Below are positions 53,743 through 63,825 of a DNA stretch of 64,000 nucleotides, in pieces. A program made the position numbers and the translations under genes. The stretch covers positions 101,937-165,936 of the forward strand of contig NZ_LOAJ01000002.1 of the NCBI RefSeq assembly GCF_001542905.1, given 5' to 3'. The notes under the pieces were generated by a model. The model ran no database searches, was not told the origin of the DNA, and saw nothing but the letters and a program-made list of their open reading frames with translations. The DNA comes from Halorubrum aethiopicum (lineage in GTDB: Archaea; Halobacteriota; Halobacteria; Halobacteriales; Haloferacaceae). Numbering within the stretch: position 1 is the stretch's first letter; every line of letters starts with the position of its first letter.

Positions 53743-55122
53743 ATGAAAAACAGTGACAATCGTATCAGTCGGAGACAGGTTTCGTACTTGACCGGTTCGG
53801 GTACTCTGGCAGCTATTGCTGGATGTATCGGAACAGGTCCGCAAGAAGGAACACAGACTGGCGGCGGGACAAACGGCAACGGTCAATCCGGGTCAACCTC
53901 AACGAGCGGACAGTCCGGTGGTGATTCGACAATGGCCGATAAGATCAACGCATGGGGCTGGGACGTGGCCGCCAAGTCTCTGGAGATCACCGCAACTGAC
54001 TACGAAGACAAAACTGGCGCGGCAGTGTCCGTTTCTCAGATGGGACAGGGCAATATGAACGATAAGTTCAAATCATCTCTCCTGTCCGGGTCTGGTGCGC
54101 CCGCGTGTGCGATGATGGAAGATCCGAGTGCACCCGCTTGGGTGAACACGGATGGACTTCACGACGTCTCAGGTTGGATTGAAGAGGCAGGGTTGAAAGA
54201 CAAGTTTGTCAGCGGTAAGTGGACACCACTCCAAGACGAAGACGGAATTTACGGGCTTCCCTGGGACATCGGACCAGTTGGCCTCTTTTATCGCCGTGAT
54301 CTATTCCAACAAAACGGGATCGATCCGACCACGATAGAAACGTGGGACCAATTCATTGAAGAAGGACAGAAACTCCCTGAGGGAACAGGGTTGTTGAACA
54401 TCCCGTCAAACGATTATGACGGACTCTGGCGGATGCAATTCCGCCAACTCGGCGGACAGCCCTTTACTGAGGATGGACACGTGAACATTCACTCCGAAAA
54501 GAGTGTGCGGGTCGCACAAATGCTCAAACGACTGTATAACTCGGGAGCTACCGTAGACAAACCACCGTGGACGAAAAGCTGGTTCACCGCACTCGGTGAC
54601 GGCGCTATCGCCTCGCTGATGAGTGGTGCCTGGATGCTCGGGACGCTGAAAGCCGAAGTCAGCAATACGAAGGGGAAATGGGGTGTGATCAAACCACCTG
54701 CCTTCGCATCCGGTGGTCCCCGAGCCACCAACTCGGGTGGATCGAATATGACCATCGCAAAACAGGTATCGAATGCGAAGGCCCGCCGTGCTTGGGACTT
54801 TATGAAATTCTCTTTGGCAACAGAAGAAATGCAGACGAAGATCTATAACGAGTACGGCATTTTCCCAGCTTACAAGCCAGCTTACAATAGCGATGTCTTC
54901 TCGACGGAAATTCCCTTCCTAGGCGGCCAAAAGGCGGGGGAGCTGTTTACTGAAGTTGCCGAGAACATTCCGGGGTACCGCTATACGACCGCGACATCCG
55001 AAGTGACGAGAGCCATCAACACTCACTTGGGTCGGATGTTCGACGACAAGGTCACTCCCGCCAAGGCGGTCATGAATGCGGCCGAACAGGTCGCAAAGCG
55101 GACTGACCGAGAGCTTGCCTAA
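53743..55122 (+). CDS. Sugar ABC transporter substrate-binding lipoprotein (CUT1)
   Basis: 459 residues from ATG 53743. Leader NRISRRQVSYLTGSGTLAAI then AGCIG: a Tat signal with lipobox Cys, then a Gly/Ser/Thr-rich linker. The mature protein is a MalE-type family 1 binding protein (MADKINAWGWDVAAKSL, LYNSGATVDKPPWTKSWFTA, MSGAWMLGTLKAE). AAATATTA about 45 nt upstream starts the transporter operon. Three nucleotides separate it from the first permease. Confidence 0.88.
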   Translation: MKNSDNRISRRQVSYLTGSGTLAAIAGCIGTGPQEGTQTGGGTNGNGQSGSTSTSGQSGGDSTMADKINAWGWDVAAKSLEITATDYEDKTGAAVSVSQMGQGNMNDKFKSSLLSGSGAPACAMMEDPSAPAWVNTDGLHDVSGWIEEAGLKDKFVSGKWTPLQDEDGIYGLPWDIGPVGLFYRRDLFQQNGIDPTTIETWDQFIEEGQKLPEGTGLLNIPSNDYDGLWRMQFRQLGGQPFTEDGHVNIHSEKSVRVAQMLKRLYNSGATVDKPPWTKSWFTALGDGAIASLMSGAWMLGTLKAEVSNTKGKWGVIKPPAFASGGPRATNSGGSNMTIAKQVSNAKARRAWDFMKFSLATEEMQTKIYNEYGIFPAYKPAYNSDVFSTEIPFLGGQKAGELFTEVAENIPGYRYTTATSEVTRAINTHLGRMFDDKVTPAKAVMNAAEQVAKRTDRELA

Positions 55123-55125
55123 TAG

Positions 55126-56121
55126 ATGAGTCAACGACACGAGCCAAACCTCTCGGATCGGATTCGATACCGACGCAAGCAACTGCGAGAGGTGCTTCCG
55201 TCTTCCGATCGGGGAGTCCCGTATCTCTTTCTGTCCCCGTTTTTTGTCCTGTTTAGTGTCTTCTTGGCGTTCCCAATTTTCTATACGCTCTATCTTTCAT
55301 TTTTCCGCTTCGAAGGAGTGAGTAATTCGACAATCCTCTGGATCGAAACTGCAATATTCGATTACAGATTAGTCGGAATCTCCGATCTTACGTTTGTTGG
55401 GCTCGACAATTATCTACGGCTTCTATCTGATTCGCTTTTCCACCAGGCAATGTACAACACGGTCTTCATACTGCTGGTCCAAGTCCCGATCATGGTGGGG
55501 CTCGCGCTTGCGCTTGCACTTGCGCTGAACGCGAGTTTCGTTCGATTCCGTGGTGTATTCCGGACGATAATCGCACTTCCAGTCTCGGCTAATCTCGTGG
55601 CCTACGCGACAGTGTTTCTGGTGTTGTTCCAAGAGACAGGGTTGATCAATTACGCACTTGGACTAGTCGGAATCGGTCCGATCCCATGGTTACAAGACGC
55701 GTTCTGGTCTCGGTTCACCATCGTCAGTGCGGTTACTTGGCGCTGGACGGGATATAACATGATTATCCTCCTTGCGGGGCTTCAGAATGTCCCGAAGCAC
55801 CTCTACGAAGCGGCTGAAATCGACGGCGCCACCCGGTTCGAGAAGTTTAGATATGTAACGCTCCCGCAGCTCCGACCGGTACTTCTCTTCGTAGTGGTCA
55901 CGTCGACTATCGGGACGTTCAAGCTCTTCGCGGAGCCCGTGACTATCTCGCAAGGCGGTGCGCCCCTCGAATCGACAATCACGATCGTACAGTACATCTA
56001 CCAGACGGCATTTATTGACTTCCGTCTCGGTTACGCCAGCGCTCTCACGTACGTTCTCATTGCAATCGTGAGTACACTGTCTCTTATTCAGATCAGATTG
56101 GGGGGGACGAGCGATGCATGA
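55126..56121 (+). CDS. Sugar ABC transporter permease (MalF/UgpA-type)
   Basis: 331 residues with six membrane helices. N-terminal cytoplasmic stretch then YLFLSPFFVLFSVFLAFPIF, and the EAA loop YEAAEIDGATRFEKFRYVTL for docking the ATPase. Typical length. It overlaps the second permease by 8 nt. Confidence 0.9.
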   Translation: MSQRHEPNLSDRIRYRRKQLREVLPSSDRGVPYLFLSPFFVLFSVFLAFPIFYTLYLSFFRFEGVSNSTILWIETAIFDYRLVGISDLTFVGLDNYLRLLSDSLFHQAMYNTVFILLVQVPIMVGLALALALALNASFVRFRGVFRTIIALPVSANLVAYATVFLVLFQETGLINYALGLVGIGPIPWLQDAFWSRFTIVSAVTWRWTGYNMIILLAGLQNVPKHLYEAAEIDGATRFEKFRYVTLPQLRPVLLFVVVTSTIGTFKLFAEPVTISQGGAPLESTITIVQYIYQTAFIDFRLGYASALTYVLIAIVSTLSLIQIRLGGTSDA

Positions 56122-56956
56122 GACAACGCGTCGGAGCGGCGTCTGGAAATTCGTCACATACGCCTTCATCCTGCTCATGGCTGTCGTGACGATCGTTCCA
56201 CTCTACTGGGTGCTCGTCGCGTCGACGCTGCCAGAGGAGGTCTTTTTGTCTTCTACGTCGCTGCCGCTGTTTCCAGGAGATGCTTTCTTTGAAAACTTCC
56301 GGGCACTACAGGCACGTGAGAGCGTCAACTTCATCAGAAGTATCGGAAACAGCGTGCTCATCGCATCTGTCTATACACTCTTATCGGTGCTGCTCTGCTC
56401 TATGGCTGGCTTTGCTTTTGCCAAGTATGAATTCCGCTTTAAGGAACCGATATTCTATACGATTCTTGCGACTCTCGTATTGCCCATTCAGCTGCTTGTC
56501 ATCCCACTGTTTCTGCTGATGTCGCAGCTCGGATTGATGAATTCGTATTGGGCGATCATACTCCCGTGGGCGGCGAATCCCGTCGGAATATTCCTAATGC
56601 GTCAGAACATGAAGTCGGTCCCAGACACCTTGCTCGAATCCGCTCGCATGGATGGTGCCACCGAGTTTCAGGTGTTCTATAAAGTTGTACTACCGACGCT
56701 AAAATCTGCTCTAGCCGCGCTCGCGACGATCCTGTTCCTGTTCCAGTGGAATCTGTTTCTGTTCCCTCTCGTCGTCCTTGAATCAGATAAGTACACCATT
56801 CCAGTCGCGATAAACCAACTCGTCGGTGCACAGCGCGTTTACTACGACCAGATCATGGTTGCCGCCGGACTTTCGATTATCCCGATTTTCCTGCTGTTTT
56901 TATTCCTTCAGCAGTACTTCGTCAAGGGGATCATCGGCGGCTCCATCAAAGAGTAA
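56114..56956 (+). CDS. Sugar ABC transporter permease (MalG/UgpE-type)
   Basis: 280 residues, six membrane helices (AFILLMAVVTIVPLYWVLVA; SVLIASVYTLLSVLLCSMAG), EAA loop LLESARMDGATEFQVFYKVV and the typical C-terminus VKGIIGGSIKE. Partner of the permease at 55126. Confidence 0.9.
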   Translation: MHETTRRSGVWKFVTYAFILLMAVVTIVPLYWVLVASTLPEEVFLSSTSLPLFPGDAFFENFRALQARESVNFIRSIGNSVLIASVYTLLSVLLCSMAGFAFAKYEFRFKEPIFYTILATLVLPIQLLVIPLFLLMSQLGLMNSYWAIILPWAANPVGIFLMRQNMKSVPDTLLESARMDGATEFQVFYKVVLPTLKSALAALATILFLFQWNLFLFPLVVLESDKYTIPVAINQLVGAQRVYYDQIMVAAGLSIIPIFLLFLFLQQYFVKGIIGGSIKE

Positions 56957-56977
56957 CCATACTGTCAACAAATAACA

Positions 56978-58102
56978 ATGGCAAACATAAACATTACCGA
57001 CCTTACGAAAGTTTACGAGAGTGATGCGGGTGACGTCGTCGCCGTTAACGACGTTGACCTCGACATAACTGACGGCGAGTTCCTTGTCCTCGTCGGTCCT
57101 TCAGGATGCGGAAAGACGACAACGTTGCGCTGTCTTGCCGGACTTGAATCCGCGACGAAAGGGTCGATCCGGTTCGCACAGCGCGACGTGACCGATCTCC
57201 GGGCTCGTGATCGTGATGTGGCGATGGTGTTCCAAAACTATGCGCTATATCCTCACATGACCGTCCGACAGAACATGGAGTTCGGACTTCGTCTGTCGAC
57301 TGAACAGCCAGCAGCGAAGATTGGAGAGAACGTAGAATCGACCGCGCAGATGCTTGGGATCGAAGATCAGCTGGATGAAAAGCCGAGGTCGCTGTCCGGC
57401 GGACAGCAACAGCGAGTAGCCCTCGGCCGAGCAATCGTTCGGGAGCCTTCTGTCTTTTTAATGGACGAACCGCTCTCAAACCTCGATGCGAAGCTTCGCG
57501 CACAGATGCGTACCGAACTTCAAGAGCTCCAACAGCAACTTGATGTCACAACGATATACGTAACACACGATCAGACCGAAGCGATGGCCATGGGTGACCG
57601 TATTGCGGTACTCGACGGCGGGGAACTACAACAGGTTGGAGAACCGGAGACGGTGTATGTAGAACCCGCCAACGAATTCGTGGCAAAGTTCATCGGATCG
57701 CCAAGTATCAATCTCTTCACGGCTTCTGTCGATGGGAAGACATTGTCGGCGACGGATGCACCGATCAGTTACCAACTGACGGATCACTCAATGCTCGGCG
57801 AACGTGACCAGGTGCGCGTGGGAATCCGTCCGGAGGACCTGCGGGTCGTTTCGGATGGTGTGTTTACCGCAACAGTCAATGTTGCTGAGCATATGGGCAA
57901 CGAGAATTTCCTCTACTTGGATGCCAACGGTACCGAGGTAACGGCCCGGATTGAAAGTTCGGTTCGGCCCGAAGCCGGGTCGGAAGTCGATCTCATGTTT
58001 GAGGAGGATTCCCTGTATCTGTTCGACGAACAGACAGGAGATGCTATCAAAACAAAGGAGGCAGTGTTGGAGGACAATTCGCTGCCTTTCGCCGAATCCT
58101 GA
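56978..58102 (+). CDS. Sugar ABC transporter ATPase (MalK/UgpC-type)
   Basis: 374 residues. Walker A GPSGCGKTT, Q-loop VFQNYALYPHM, signature LSGGQQQRVALG, Walker B VFLMDEP, D-loop LSNLDAKLR, H-loop THDQTEAM, then a C-terminal TOBE/regulatory domain (IRPEDLRV, TVNVAEHMGNENFLYL). Last gene of the four-gene importer, which is complete and intact. Confidence 0.93.
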   Translation: MANINITDLTKVYESDAGDVVAVNDVDLDITDGEFLVLVGPSGCGKTTTLRCLAGLESATKGSIRFAQRDVTDLRARDRDVAMVFQNYALYPHMTVRQNMEFGLRLSTEQPAAKIGENVESTAQMLGIEDQLDEKPRSLSGGQQQRVALGRAIVREPSVFLMDEPLSNLDAKLRAQMRTELQELQQQLDVTTIYVTHDQTEAMAMGDRIAVLDGGELQQVGEPETVYVEPANEFVAKFIGSPSINLFTASVDGKTLSATDAPISYQLTDHSMLGERDQVRVGIRPEDLRVVSDGVFTATVNVAEHMGNENFLYLDANGTEVTARIESSVRPEAGSEVDLMFEEDSLYLFDEQTGDAIKTKEAVLEDNSLPFAES

Positions 58103-58128
58103 ACGTCACGAGAAACGAAAATTTCCAA

Positions 58129-59226
58129 TTACCACTCGGGTGACGGCGCAGACCGCATTGAGGGTCGAATACTTCGTATCGACTTAATACGCTCTCTTGC
58201 GATGTCTTTGGCGACATGTTGTGGCGGACGTTCCTGACGCTCAGCACGCATCCCTACTTCACGCATTTTATCTTTAATCCGCCGCAGATATTCAACTACG
58301 CGCTGGTGGCTGTATCCGCCCTGACGAAGGAGATCGGTATGTTCGATAATAGTCCCCGAACTCGCGAGGAAGTCGGGAGCATGTAGGATGCCTGCGTTGG
58401 CGAGCTGAACAGCATCTTGAGAGGAGTCGAACTGGTTGTTCGCCGGGCCACAGACAATTTCACAATCAAGTTCGGGAATGCTTTCGTCGTTCAAGACACC
58501 TCCGAGTGCCGCAGGAACGAACACATCGCAGTCGACAGTGTGAATTGATTCCGGATCCGCCGTTCCAACATTTAATTCATCAGCAAGAAGATCAACACGT
58601 TCTCGGTCGATGTCAGCGATTGTCACCTGCGCCCCTCGATGAGAGAGATACCGGACGACGTGTTCGCCCATCTCTCCGACACCTTGAACCGCAACGTGCC
58701 GCTCACTGAGGTCGTCTGAACCAAAGACTAATTCACAACAACCCACCATGGCATTTATCACACCGAGACCGCCCGCATGAAAGAATTCGTCGGTCGGTCT
58801 AGGAAACTGTTCTGGTAATCCAGTCACATACTCGGTCTCTCGATTCATCCAGCGGAGCGCTTCTTTGTCGGTCCCGATATCGCTCCCAGTAATGAACTGC
58901 CCATCGAAGCTATCCACAACGCGCGCGTAGGATCGATATAATGATTCGCTACGCTGTTCCTCGTCGTCGGCCCAAATTACTCCTTTTGCTCCGCCCATGT
59001 CGATTCCGGCTAGAGCGTACTTGTATGTCATTGCCTCGGCGAGACCAAGCACATCTTCTAATGCGTCTTCTTCGGATGTATACACATATCTTCTCGTCCC
59101 GCCGCCTGCCGGGCCGAGCTGAGTGTCATGTATCGCGATTATTCCGTTCAGCCCTACGTCTTCGTCGCGGAAGAACCGAACTTCACTGGCATCGTACTCT
59201 GAGAGTAGATCTGTTATCGAAGCCAT
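58129..59226 (-). CDS. Leucine dehydrogenase-like (Glu/Leu/Phe/Val dehydrogenase)
   Basis: 365 residues. Dimerisation and catalytic part: AIHDTQLGPAGGGTRRYVYT, GLAEAMTYKYALAGIDMGGA with KGVI, ITGSDIGTDKEAL; NAD-binding Rossmann VAVQGVGEMGEHVVRYLSHR with ITIADID-like strand; CGPANNQ. Short form typical of leucine/phenylalanine dehydrogenases rather than hexameric GDH. It reversibly deaminates a branched or aromatic amino acid to a 2-oxo acid, which the ThDP enzyme could then decarboxylate. Convergent with the ABC operon. Confidence 0.85.
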   Translation of the reverse strand: MASITDLLSEYDASEVRFFRDEDVGLNGIIAIHDTQLGPAGGGTRRYVYTSEEDALEDVLGLAEAMTYKYALAGIDMGGAKGVIWADDEEQRSESLYRSYARVVDSFDGQFITGSDIGTDKEALRWMNRETEYVTGLPEQFPRPTDEFFHAGGLGVINAMVGCCELVFGSDDLSERHVAVQGVGEMGEHVVRYLSHRGAQVTIADIDRERVDLLADELNVGTADPESIHTVDCDVFVPAALGGVLNDESIPELDCEIVCGPANNQFDSSQDAVQLANAGILHAPDFLASSGTIIEHTDLLRQGGYSHQRVVEYLRRIKDKMREVGMRAERQERPPQHVAKDIARERIKSIRSIRPSMRSAPSPEW

Positions 59227-59350
59227 GTAGTAGATTATTCACAAGGAGGTGGGTTATATGTTCCCATTCGAGCATTCTGCTCCCATAGTGGGGTGTGATC
59301 GTGCGCACGCATACCGTAATGTATTAATCTCAGTTTGACTTTCTTACAGT

Positions 59351-59836
59351 GTGATCCGAGCATATTCCCCCGAAAGAGATGCTGATGCGCTGTGGGACCT
59401 GAAACGCCAGTTTGAACTAGAACTCGGCGGCAACACTGGAGGAGAAGAGAAGTCGACGAAGTATCAAGATAAGGTCGATGAAGAGTATCAGAACCGCTAT
59501 CTGGACTGGACAAGGCGGTGTATTGAATCTGATCCTGACTGTATCAGCATCGCCGAGGTCGATCAAAGCATCGTCGGTTATGCGTTCGTTCTTCCAGAGA
59601 ATTTCGCAATGATCTGGGACGCTGCTGTGCTCAACGAGATTTTCATAATGGAGTCACACCGTGGGACAGGAGTTGCTGACGATCTTATGCAATCCGTTCT
59701 CGAAACGGCTAAAAAACAAGATCTTCCACTCGATCGGTTGCTATTAGACGTAGATGAGGACAACGAACGTGCTCAAGCGTTCTACCAACGATACGATTTC
59801 AAAAAATGGGGTGATTTGGTCGCTCGCTCGGTTTAA
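59351..59836 (+). CDS. GNAT-family N-acetyltransferase
   Basis: 161 residues from GTG 59351. MIRAYSPERDADALWDLKRQ, a long inserted helix, SIVGYAFVL, LNEIFIMESHRGTGVADDLM (acetyl-CoA pyrophosphate loop R-G-x-G-x-A/V) and NERAQAFYQRYDFKKWG. Acetylates an unknown small molecule or N-terminus. Divergent from the dehydrogenase; TATTAATC box about 25-30 nt upstream fits a leaderless GTG start. Confidence 0.85.
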   Translation: MIRAYSPERDADALWDLKRQFELELGGNTGGEEKSTKYQDKVDEEYQNRYLDWTRRCIESDPDCISIAEVDQSIVGYAFVLPENFAMIWDAAVLNEIFIMESHRGTGVADDLMQSVLETAKKQDLPLDRLLLDVDEDNERAQAFYQRYDFKKWGDLVARSV

Positions 59837-59883
59837 TTGAGTTCGTCTTCCGGTCTCGTGTGGATCGCTGAATTCTGAAACGA

Positions 59884-60572
59884 TCGTGTTTAGTTAAGGA
59901 TGAAGAGTGAGGCGGAGGGATTTCTTGCTGGTCTATGGCAGAAATCGCTCGCCTCAGCGGATGTATGGAGTAGATTGATTTGGATTTTGTGGAGTGCCAG
60001 CGGACACCCGAGCGTGCGATGAAGCTTGGTATTCAATTCCAGTTAGCGGGGCTTTCACTGTCGAATACCGCGTCGCTGCTCGAGGAGTTGGATGTCGAGC
60101 GCTCGCGTAAGGCAATCCATGATTGGATACAGAAAGCCGATTTACAGCCCACGGAAGGCTGACATCCGAATCACATTGCGATTGACGAGACAGTGATTCG
60201 AATCAATGATCAGCAGTTCTGGCTGTACGCTGCGGCTAATCCTGAGACGAACGTGCTGCTACACCTCCGATTATTTTCGACGATAACGACCGCAGTAACC
60301 GAGATGTTTCTCCGAGAATTCCGAGAAAAACACGAGCTTGAAACTGCCGTGTTTCTCGTCGATGGCGCTCACCACCTCCAAACTGCGCTTACCAGAGCTG
60401 AACTCCGATTTCAGACAGAACGCCATGGAAATCTGAATGCCATCGAACGTATCTTTCGAGAACTCAAACGCCGCCATCTTCCTCAAACTGTTTCATCAAT
60501 GTTGAGCCTCAAACCGCAGAAACATGGTTCCAAGCATTTGCTACTTGGCTCAATGCCCCAAGCTAAACACGA
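59884..60572 (+). mobile_element. IS6-family element, decayed
   Basis: 689 bp with terminal repeats TCGTGTTTAGTT (59884-59895) and AGCTAAACACGA (60561-60572). Contains an inactive transposase. It differs from the intact IS6 element at 31604 in its terminal repeats. Confidence 0.75.
59935..60568 (+). pseudogene. IS6-family transposase pseudogene
   Basis: From ATG 59935 the frame meets TAG after 12 codons (probably a former Trp codon, as the intact copy has AWID at the place of E-stop-ID), a TGA at 60160-60162, and a frameshift near 60500, after which VEPQTAETWFQAFATWLNAP finishes the protein. DDE remnants: HIAIDETVIRINDQQFWLY, VFLVDGAHHL, ERIFRELKRR. Confidence 0.75.
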
Positions 60573-61756
60573 CCTCTGAAACAGTACACGCATTAATTTG
60601 CGAGGAGAAAAAAATATGCCACGAGAAAATTTTCATCTGCTATAGTTCCCCCTGACATTACAAGACTATGGTTGTAATACCTAATTCTGAAGGTTTGTCT
60701 TCAACAAAGATAGGTAGAGAACATGCTACTAAACGAGAATCGACGTTATTCAACAAGGGTCTTACCTATCGCTTGAGCTTTCCATTAAATGCTTGGTATA
60801 TTGTCAAAAATAACTAAATATTTAATATTTATATACAGATTTTGATATTTTTGTCTCCGGCTATTTAATAATTTCGAGGTAATATAATATCTAAATTCTA
60901 TGAAATATGATAGAAATTTATGGTTGTTGATACAGCATAATCTTGTTTGTTTCTCTGTATTGTCGTTATTGAATATTGTTCCATATTTTGTCACATCTAG
61001 TGATAGTCGATTTCAATCCACCGTTCAACACTAGGTCGACAATTTCGATCTATAGCTGTAATCTGCTCCGTGGCTAAGTTTGGTTGTGATATATAAAAAC
61101 ATAATTTGACATAATGACTAATACTGGCTGTACACTAGTGTCGATCATTGTCGGCCTGTCAGCGAATACAGCCACGAACAAATGTGCTTAACCGAGCAAA
61201 CCCTACTCTCAGGACTGTATGGCCGAAACATTGTATTTGACTGCGAAGCTCTCGCTTGGCGATGCTGTGTGATCGTTCGCTTGGTATCGATAGTTCGGAG
61301 AGATCATTTTGATGTTTGTCATCATCAACAAAGAATCGCCATGTGAACCGGTTTGATCGTGATTCAACATATATCCAACACAGCACGATAAACAAACCTC
61401 GTGTAGAGCGATTTTGCGATGATCTCTTCGACAAACATAAGATAATATATGTGTTGTTTTCTGGAATAAACCAGTTTATCCTCAGTGAGGAGATTGGTAC
61501 CATTACTTCGATCCCAGATACGAATGATATGGAATTTCGGATTGATCAGTCTTAGTCTTCGTTGTTTTGATGTGTTGAATTAATATAATATATGTTATAT
61601 ATTCGGGAACAAATCAGATTTAGTATAAAACTTTGATTTCATTGTATTTCCGGATGGTGTTCTATTCTATGTTAAATTCGATGAGCTCCTGAGAGACTCT
61701 TTGGCTACGATCAATGGGTGAAAACAAGTTTATATTTCGGTCCCATGTGGAGAGAT
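60573..61756. other. AT-rich gene-poor region upstream of the SMC-like gene
   Basis: About 1.2 kb, markedly AT-rich (for example AAATATTTAATATTTATATA near 60818). Open frames such as 61159-61503 (minus) and 61316-61555 (plus) have no recognisable family or consistent start signals; a stretch around 61160-61330 could be a decayed transposase. TATATGTTATATATTC near 61590 may hold the promoter of the SMC-like gene. No RNA gene recognised. Confidence 0.45.
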
Positions 61757-63697
61757 ATGACTACAGAACAAATCACTGAATCGCAAGTACAAATCAGTGT
61801 TAGAAACATTGGTGGAATTGAAAAATCCGAAGTTACCATTCCACCGGGTGTCTCAATACTGACTGGACGTAACGCAACGAACCGGACATCATTTCTGACA
61901 GCGTTGATGGCAGGACTTGGCAGTGAACAGGCCTCACTCAAGGGTGACACAGAAAAAGGGTCGGTCACTCTCGATATCGGTGAAGAAACGTACACACGGA
62001 CTCTAACTCGACATGATGATACAGTTTCGTTCGACGGGGATCCATACCTTAATGACCCTGAACTCGCAGACTTGTTCGCCTTCTTGCTTGAAAATAACGA
62101 GGCACGTCGAACTGTTGCCCGTGGTGACGATCTCCGTGAAATCATTATGCGGCCCATTGATACGGATCGAATTGATGCTGAGATTGAGTCGTGTAGACGT
62201 AAACGTGAGGAAGTCGATAACGAACTCCAGCAGCTTGAACAACTCGAACAAACACTACCAGAACTCGAGGAAAAACGACACGAAAAGGAAGCTGAACTCG
62301 AAGAAGTTCGGGACAAGTTTGTGACTGTTCAGGCCGAACTTGAAGAGATCGAGACAGGTGTCGAACAAAGCCGTTCGCGAAAACAAGAACTTGAGAAGGC
62401 CTTTCAACGAGTACGGGATGCGCGATCGGAACTGGAAGATCTCGAGTTCAAGCTTGAAACAGAGCGCTCGACGCTTTCTGAACTCTCTTCGGAACGTGAG
62501 GAACTCGAAGAAACACTTGCGGAGACCGAACCGCCTGAAGAGGATCCGAACCGTCTTGAAGGTCGAATTCAAGAGCTTCGAAGTCGAAAACGAGCACTTG
62601 ACGATACGATCAGTCAGCTCGCAAATGTTGTGAGCTTTAACGAAGATATGCTCGAGAAGGAGGGCCTCGGTATTGTGGAAACTGATACAGAGGAATCCGC
62701 AGATCTGACCGACGCCCTGACCGCAAACGAAAACGTAAGCTGTTGGACCTGTGGATCCACGGTTGGAACTGAACAGATCGAAACGACTCTCGATCAGTTG
62801 CGTGATCTACGCTCGGAGAAGCTTGAAGAGCGGAATAACATCGAATCTCAAGTCACCAAACTCACGAACAAACGGTCTAGCCTACGGAATAAGCGCCAAG
62901 AAATCGAACAAGCCGAGGATCAACTCCGAGGTGTCGAAGATGAGATTGAGGCCACAAATGAGCGTATCACGGAACTTGAAAACCGAATCGAAACCAAACG
63001 CACCGAAATAGGGGAACTCGAAAATGAGGCTGAATCGATCGAGGTGGAAGATCACGATGAAGTGCTTGAACTACATCGCAAATCCAATGAACTAGAACTC
63101 CAAGTTGATAGGCTCGAGGATGATTTGGGAAAAATCGATGAAGAGATCGCAGAACGTGAAAAAGCGCTTGAAGAGCGTGGCCAACTTGAGGCCGAGCGCG
63201 AAGAGCTCACCGAGCGGCTTACCGACCTCCGGACCCGCGTCGAGCGCATCGAGAAGGACGCCGTGACGGCGTTCAATGACCACATGGAGACGGTGCTCGA
63301 CATCTTAGAGTACGACAATCTCGATCGGATCTGGATCGAACGCCGTCAGGAGGAAGTTCGTGAGGGGCGCCGAAAAGTGACGAAGAATCGATTCGAATTA
63401 CACATCGTTCGGGCAGCTGCGGACGGCTCCGCATACGAAGACACGATCGACCACCTCTCGGAGAGTGAACGTGAGGTAACTGGGCTCGTCTTCGCGCTTG
63501 CCGGCTATCTTGTTCACGATGTCCACGAAGTCGTTCCGTTCGTTCTTCTTGATTCGCTGGAAGCGATCGATTCAGATCGGATCCGACGTCTTGTCGACTA
63601 TTTCAGCACACATGCGGATTATCTCATCAGTGCGTTACTGCCCGAGGATGCTGAGGCTCTCTCGAGCGAGTACACGTACGTGACGAGCATCGATTAA
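61757..63697 (+). CDS. Archaea-specific SMC-related protein (ASRP/Sph-like)
   Basis: 646 residues from ATG 61757; an in-frame ATG at 61718 would add 13 residues. N-terminal ATPase half with a Walker-A-like TGRNATNRTSFL (N-R-T in place of G-K-T/S is the normal variant for this haloarchaeal family), two long coiled-coil arms (~150-275 and ~370-530), a Rad50-style zinc hook CWTCGS between them, and a C-terminal half with the signature LSESEREVTGLVFALAGYL and Walker B VPFVLLDSLEAID. A chromosome-organising or repair role is inferred. Its usual rdfA partner is not visible here. Confidence 0.82.
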   Translation: MTTEQITESQVQISVRNIGGIEKSEVTIPPGVSILTGRNATNRTSFLTALMAGLGSEQASLKGDTEKGSVTLDIGEETYTRTLTRHDDTVSFDGDPYLNDPELADLFAFLLENNEARRTVARGDDLREIIMRPIDTDRIDAEIESCRRKREEVDNELQQLEQLEQTLPELEEKRHEKEAELEEVRDKFVTVQAELEEIETGVEQSRSRKQELEKAFQRVRDARSELEDLEFKLETERSTLSELSSEREELEETLAETEPPEEDPNRLEGRIQELRSRKRALDDTISQLANVVSFNEDMLEKEGLGIVETDTEESADLTDALTANENVSCWTCGSTVGTEQIETTLDQLRDLRSEKLEERNNIESQVTKLTNKRSSLRNKRQEIEQAEDQLRGVEDEIEATNERITELENRIETKRTEIGELENEAESIEVEDHDEVLELHRKSNELELQVDRLEDDLGKIDEEIAEREKALEERGQLEAEREELTERLTDLRTRVERIEKDAVTAFNDHMETVLDILEYDNLDRIWIERRQEEVREGRRKVTKNRFELHIVRAAADGSAYEDTIDHLSESEREVTGLVFALAGYLVHDVHEVVPFVLLDSLEAIDSDRIRRLVDYFSTHADYLISALLPEDAEALSSEYTYVTSID

Positions 63698-63700
63698 CCG

Positions 63701-63825
63701 TCGTGTTTAGTTTGGGGCATTGAACCAAGCAGCAAATGCTTGGATCCACGCTTCTGTGGTTTGAGGATCAACGATTCAGAAACAGTGTGAGAACGGAGAC
63801 GTTTGGCGTTTGAGTTCTCGTTGTT
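63701..63825 (-). mobile_element. IS6-family 3'-end fragment, inverted
   Basis: TCGTGTTTAGTTTGGGGC at 63701, then about 125 bp matching the reverse complement of 60447-60572 (transposase 3' end), ending near GTTTGAGTTCTCG. The rest of the element is missing. It begins 3 bp after the SMC-like gene's stop and faces the copy at 59884. The remaining bases to 64000 show no gene. Confidence 0.7.

Noticed and set aside
61159..61555. Open frames in the AT-rich region (minus 61159-61503, plus 61316-61555)
   Set aside because: They overlap each other antiparallel, lack promoter and start signals and have no recognisable family; at most decayed transposase.
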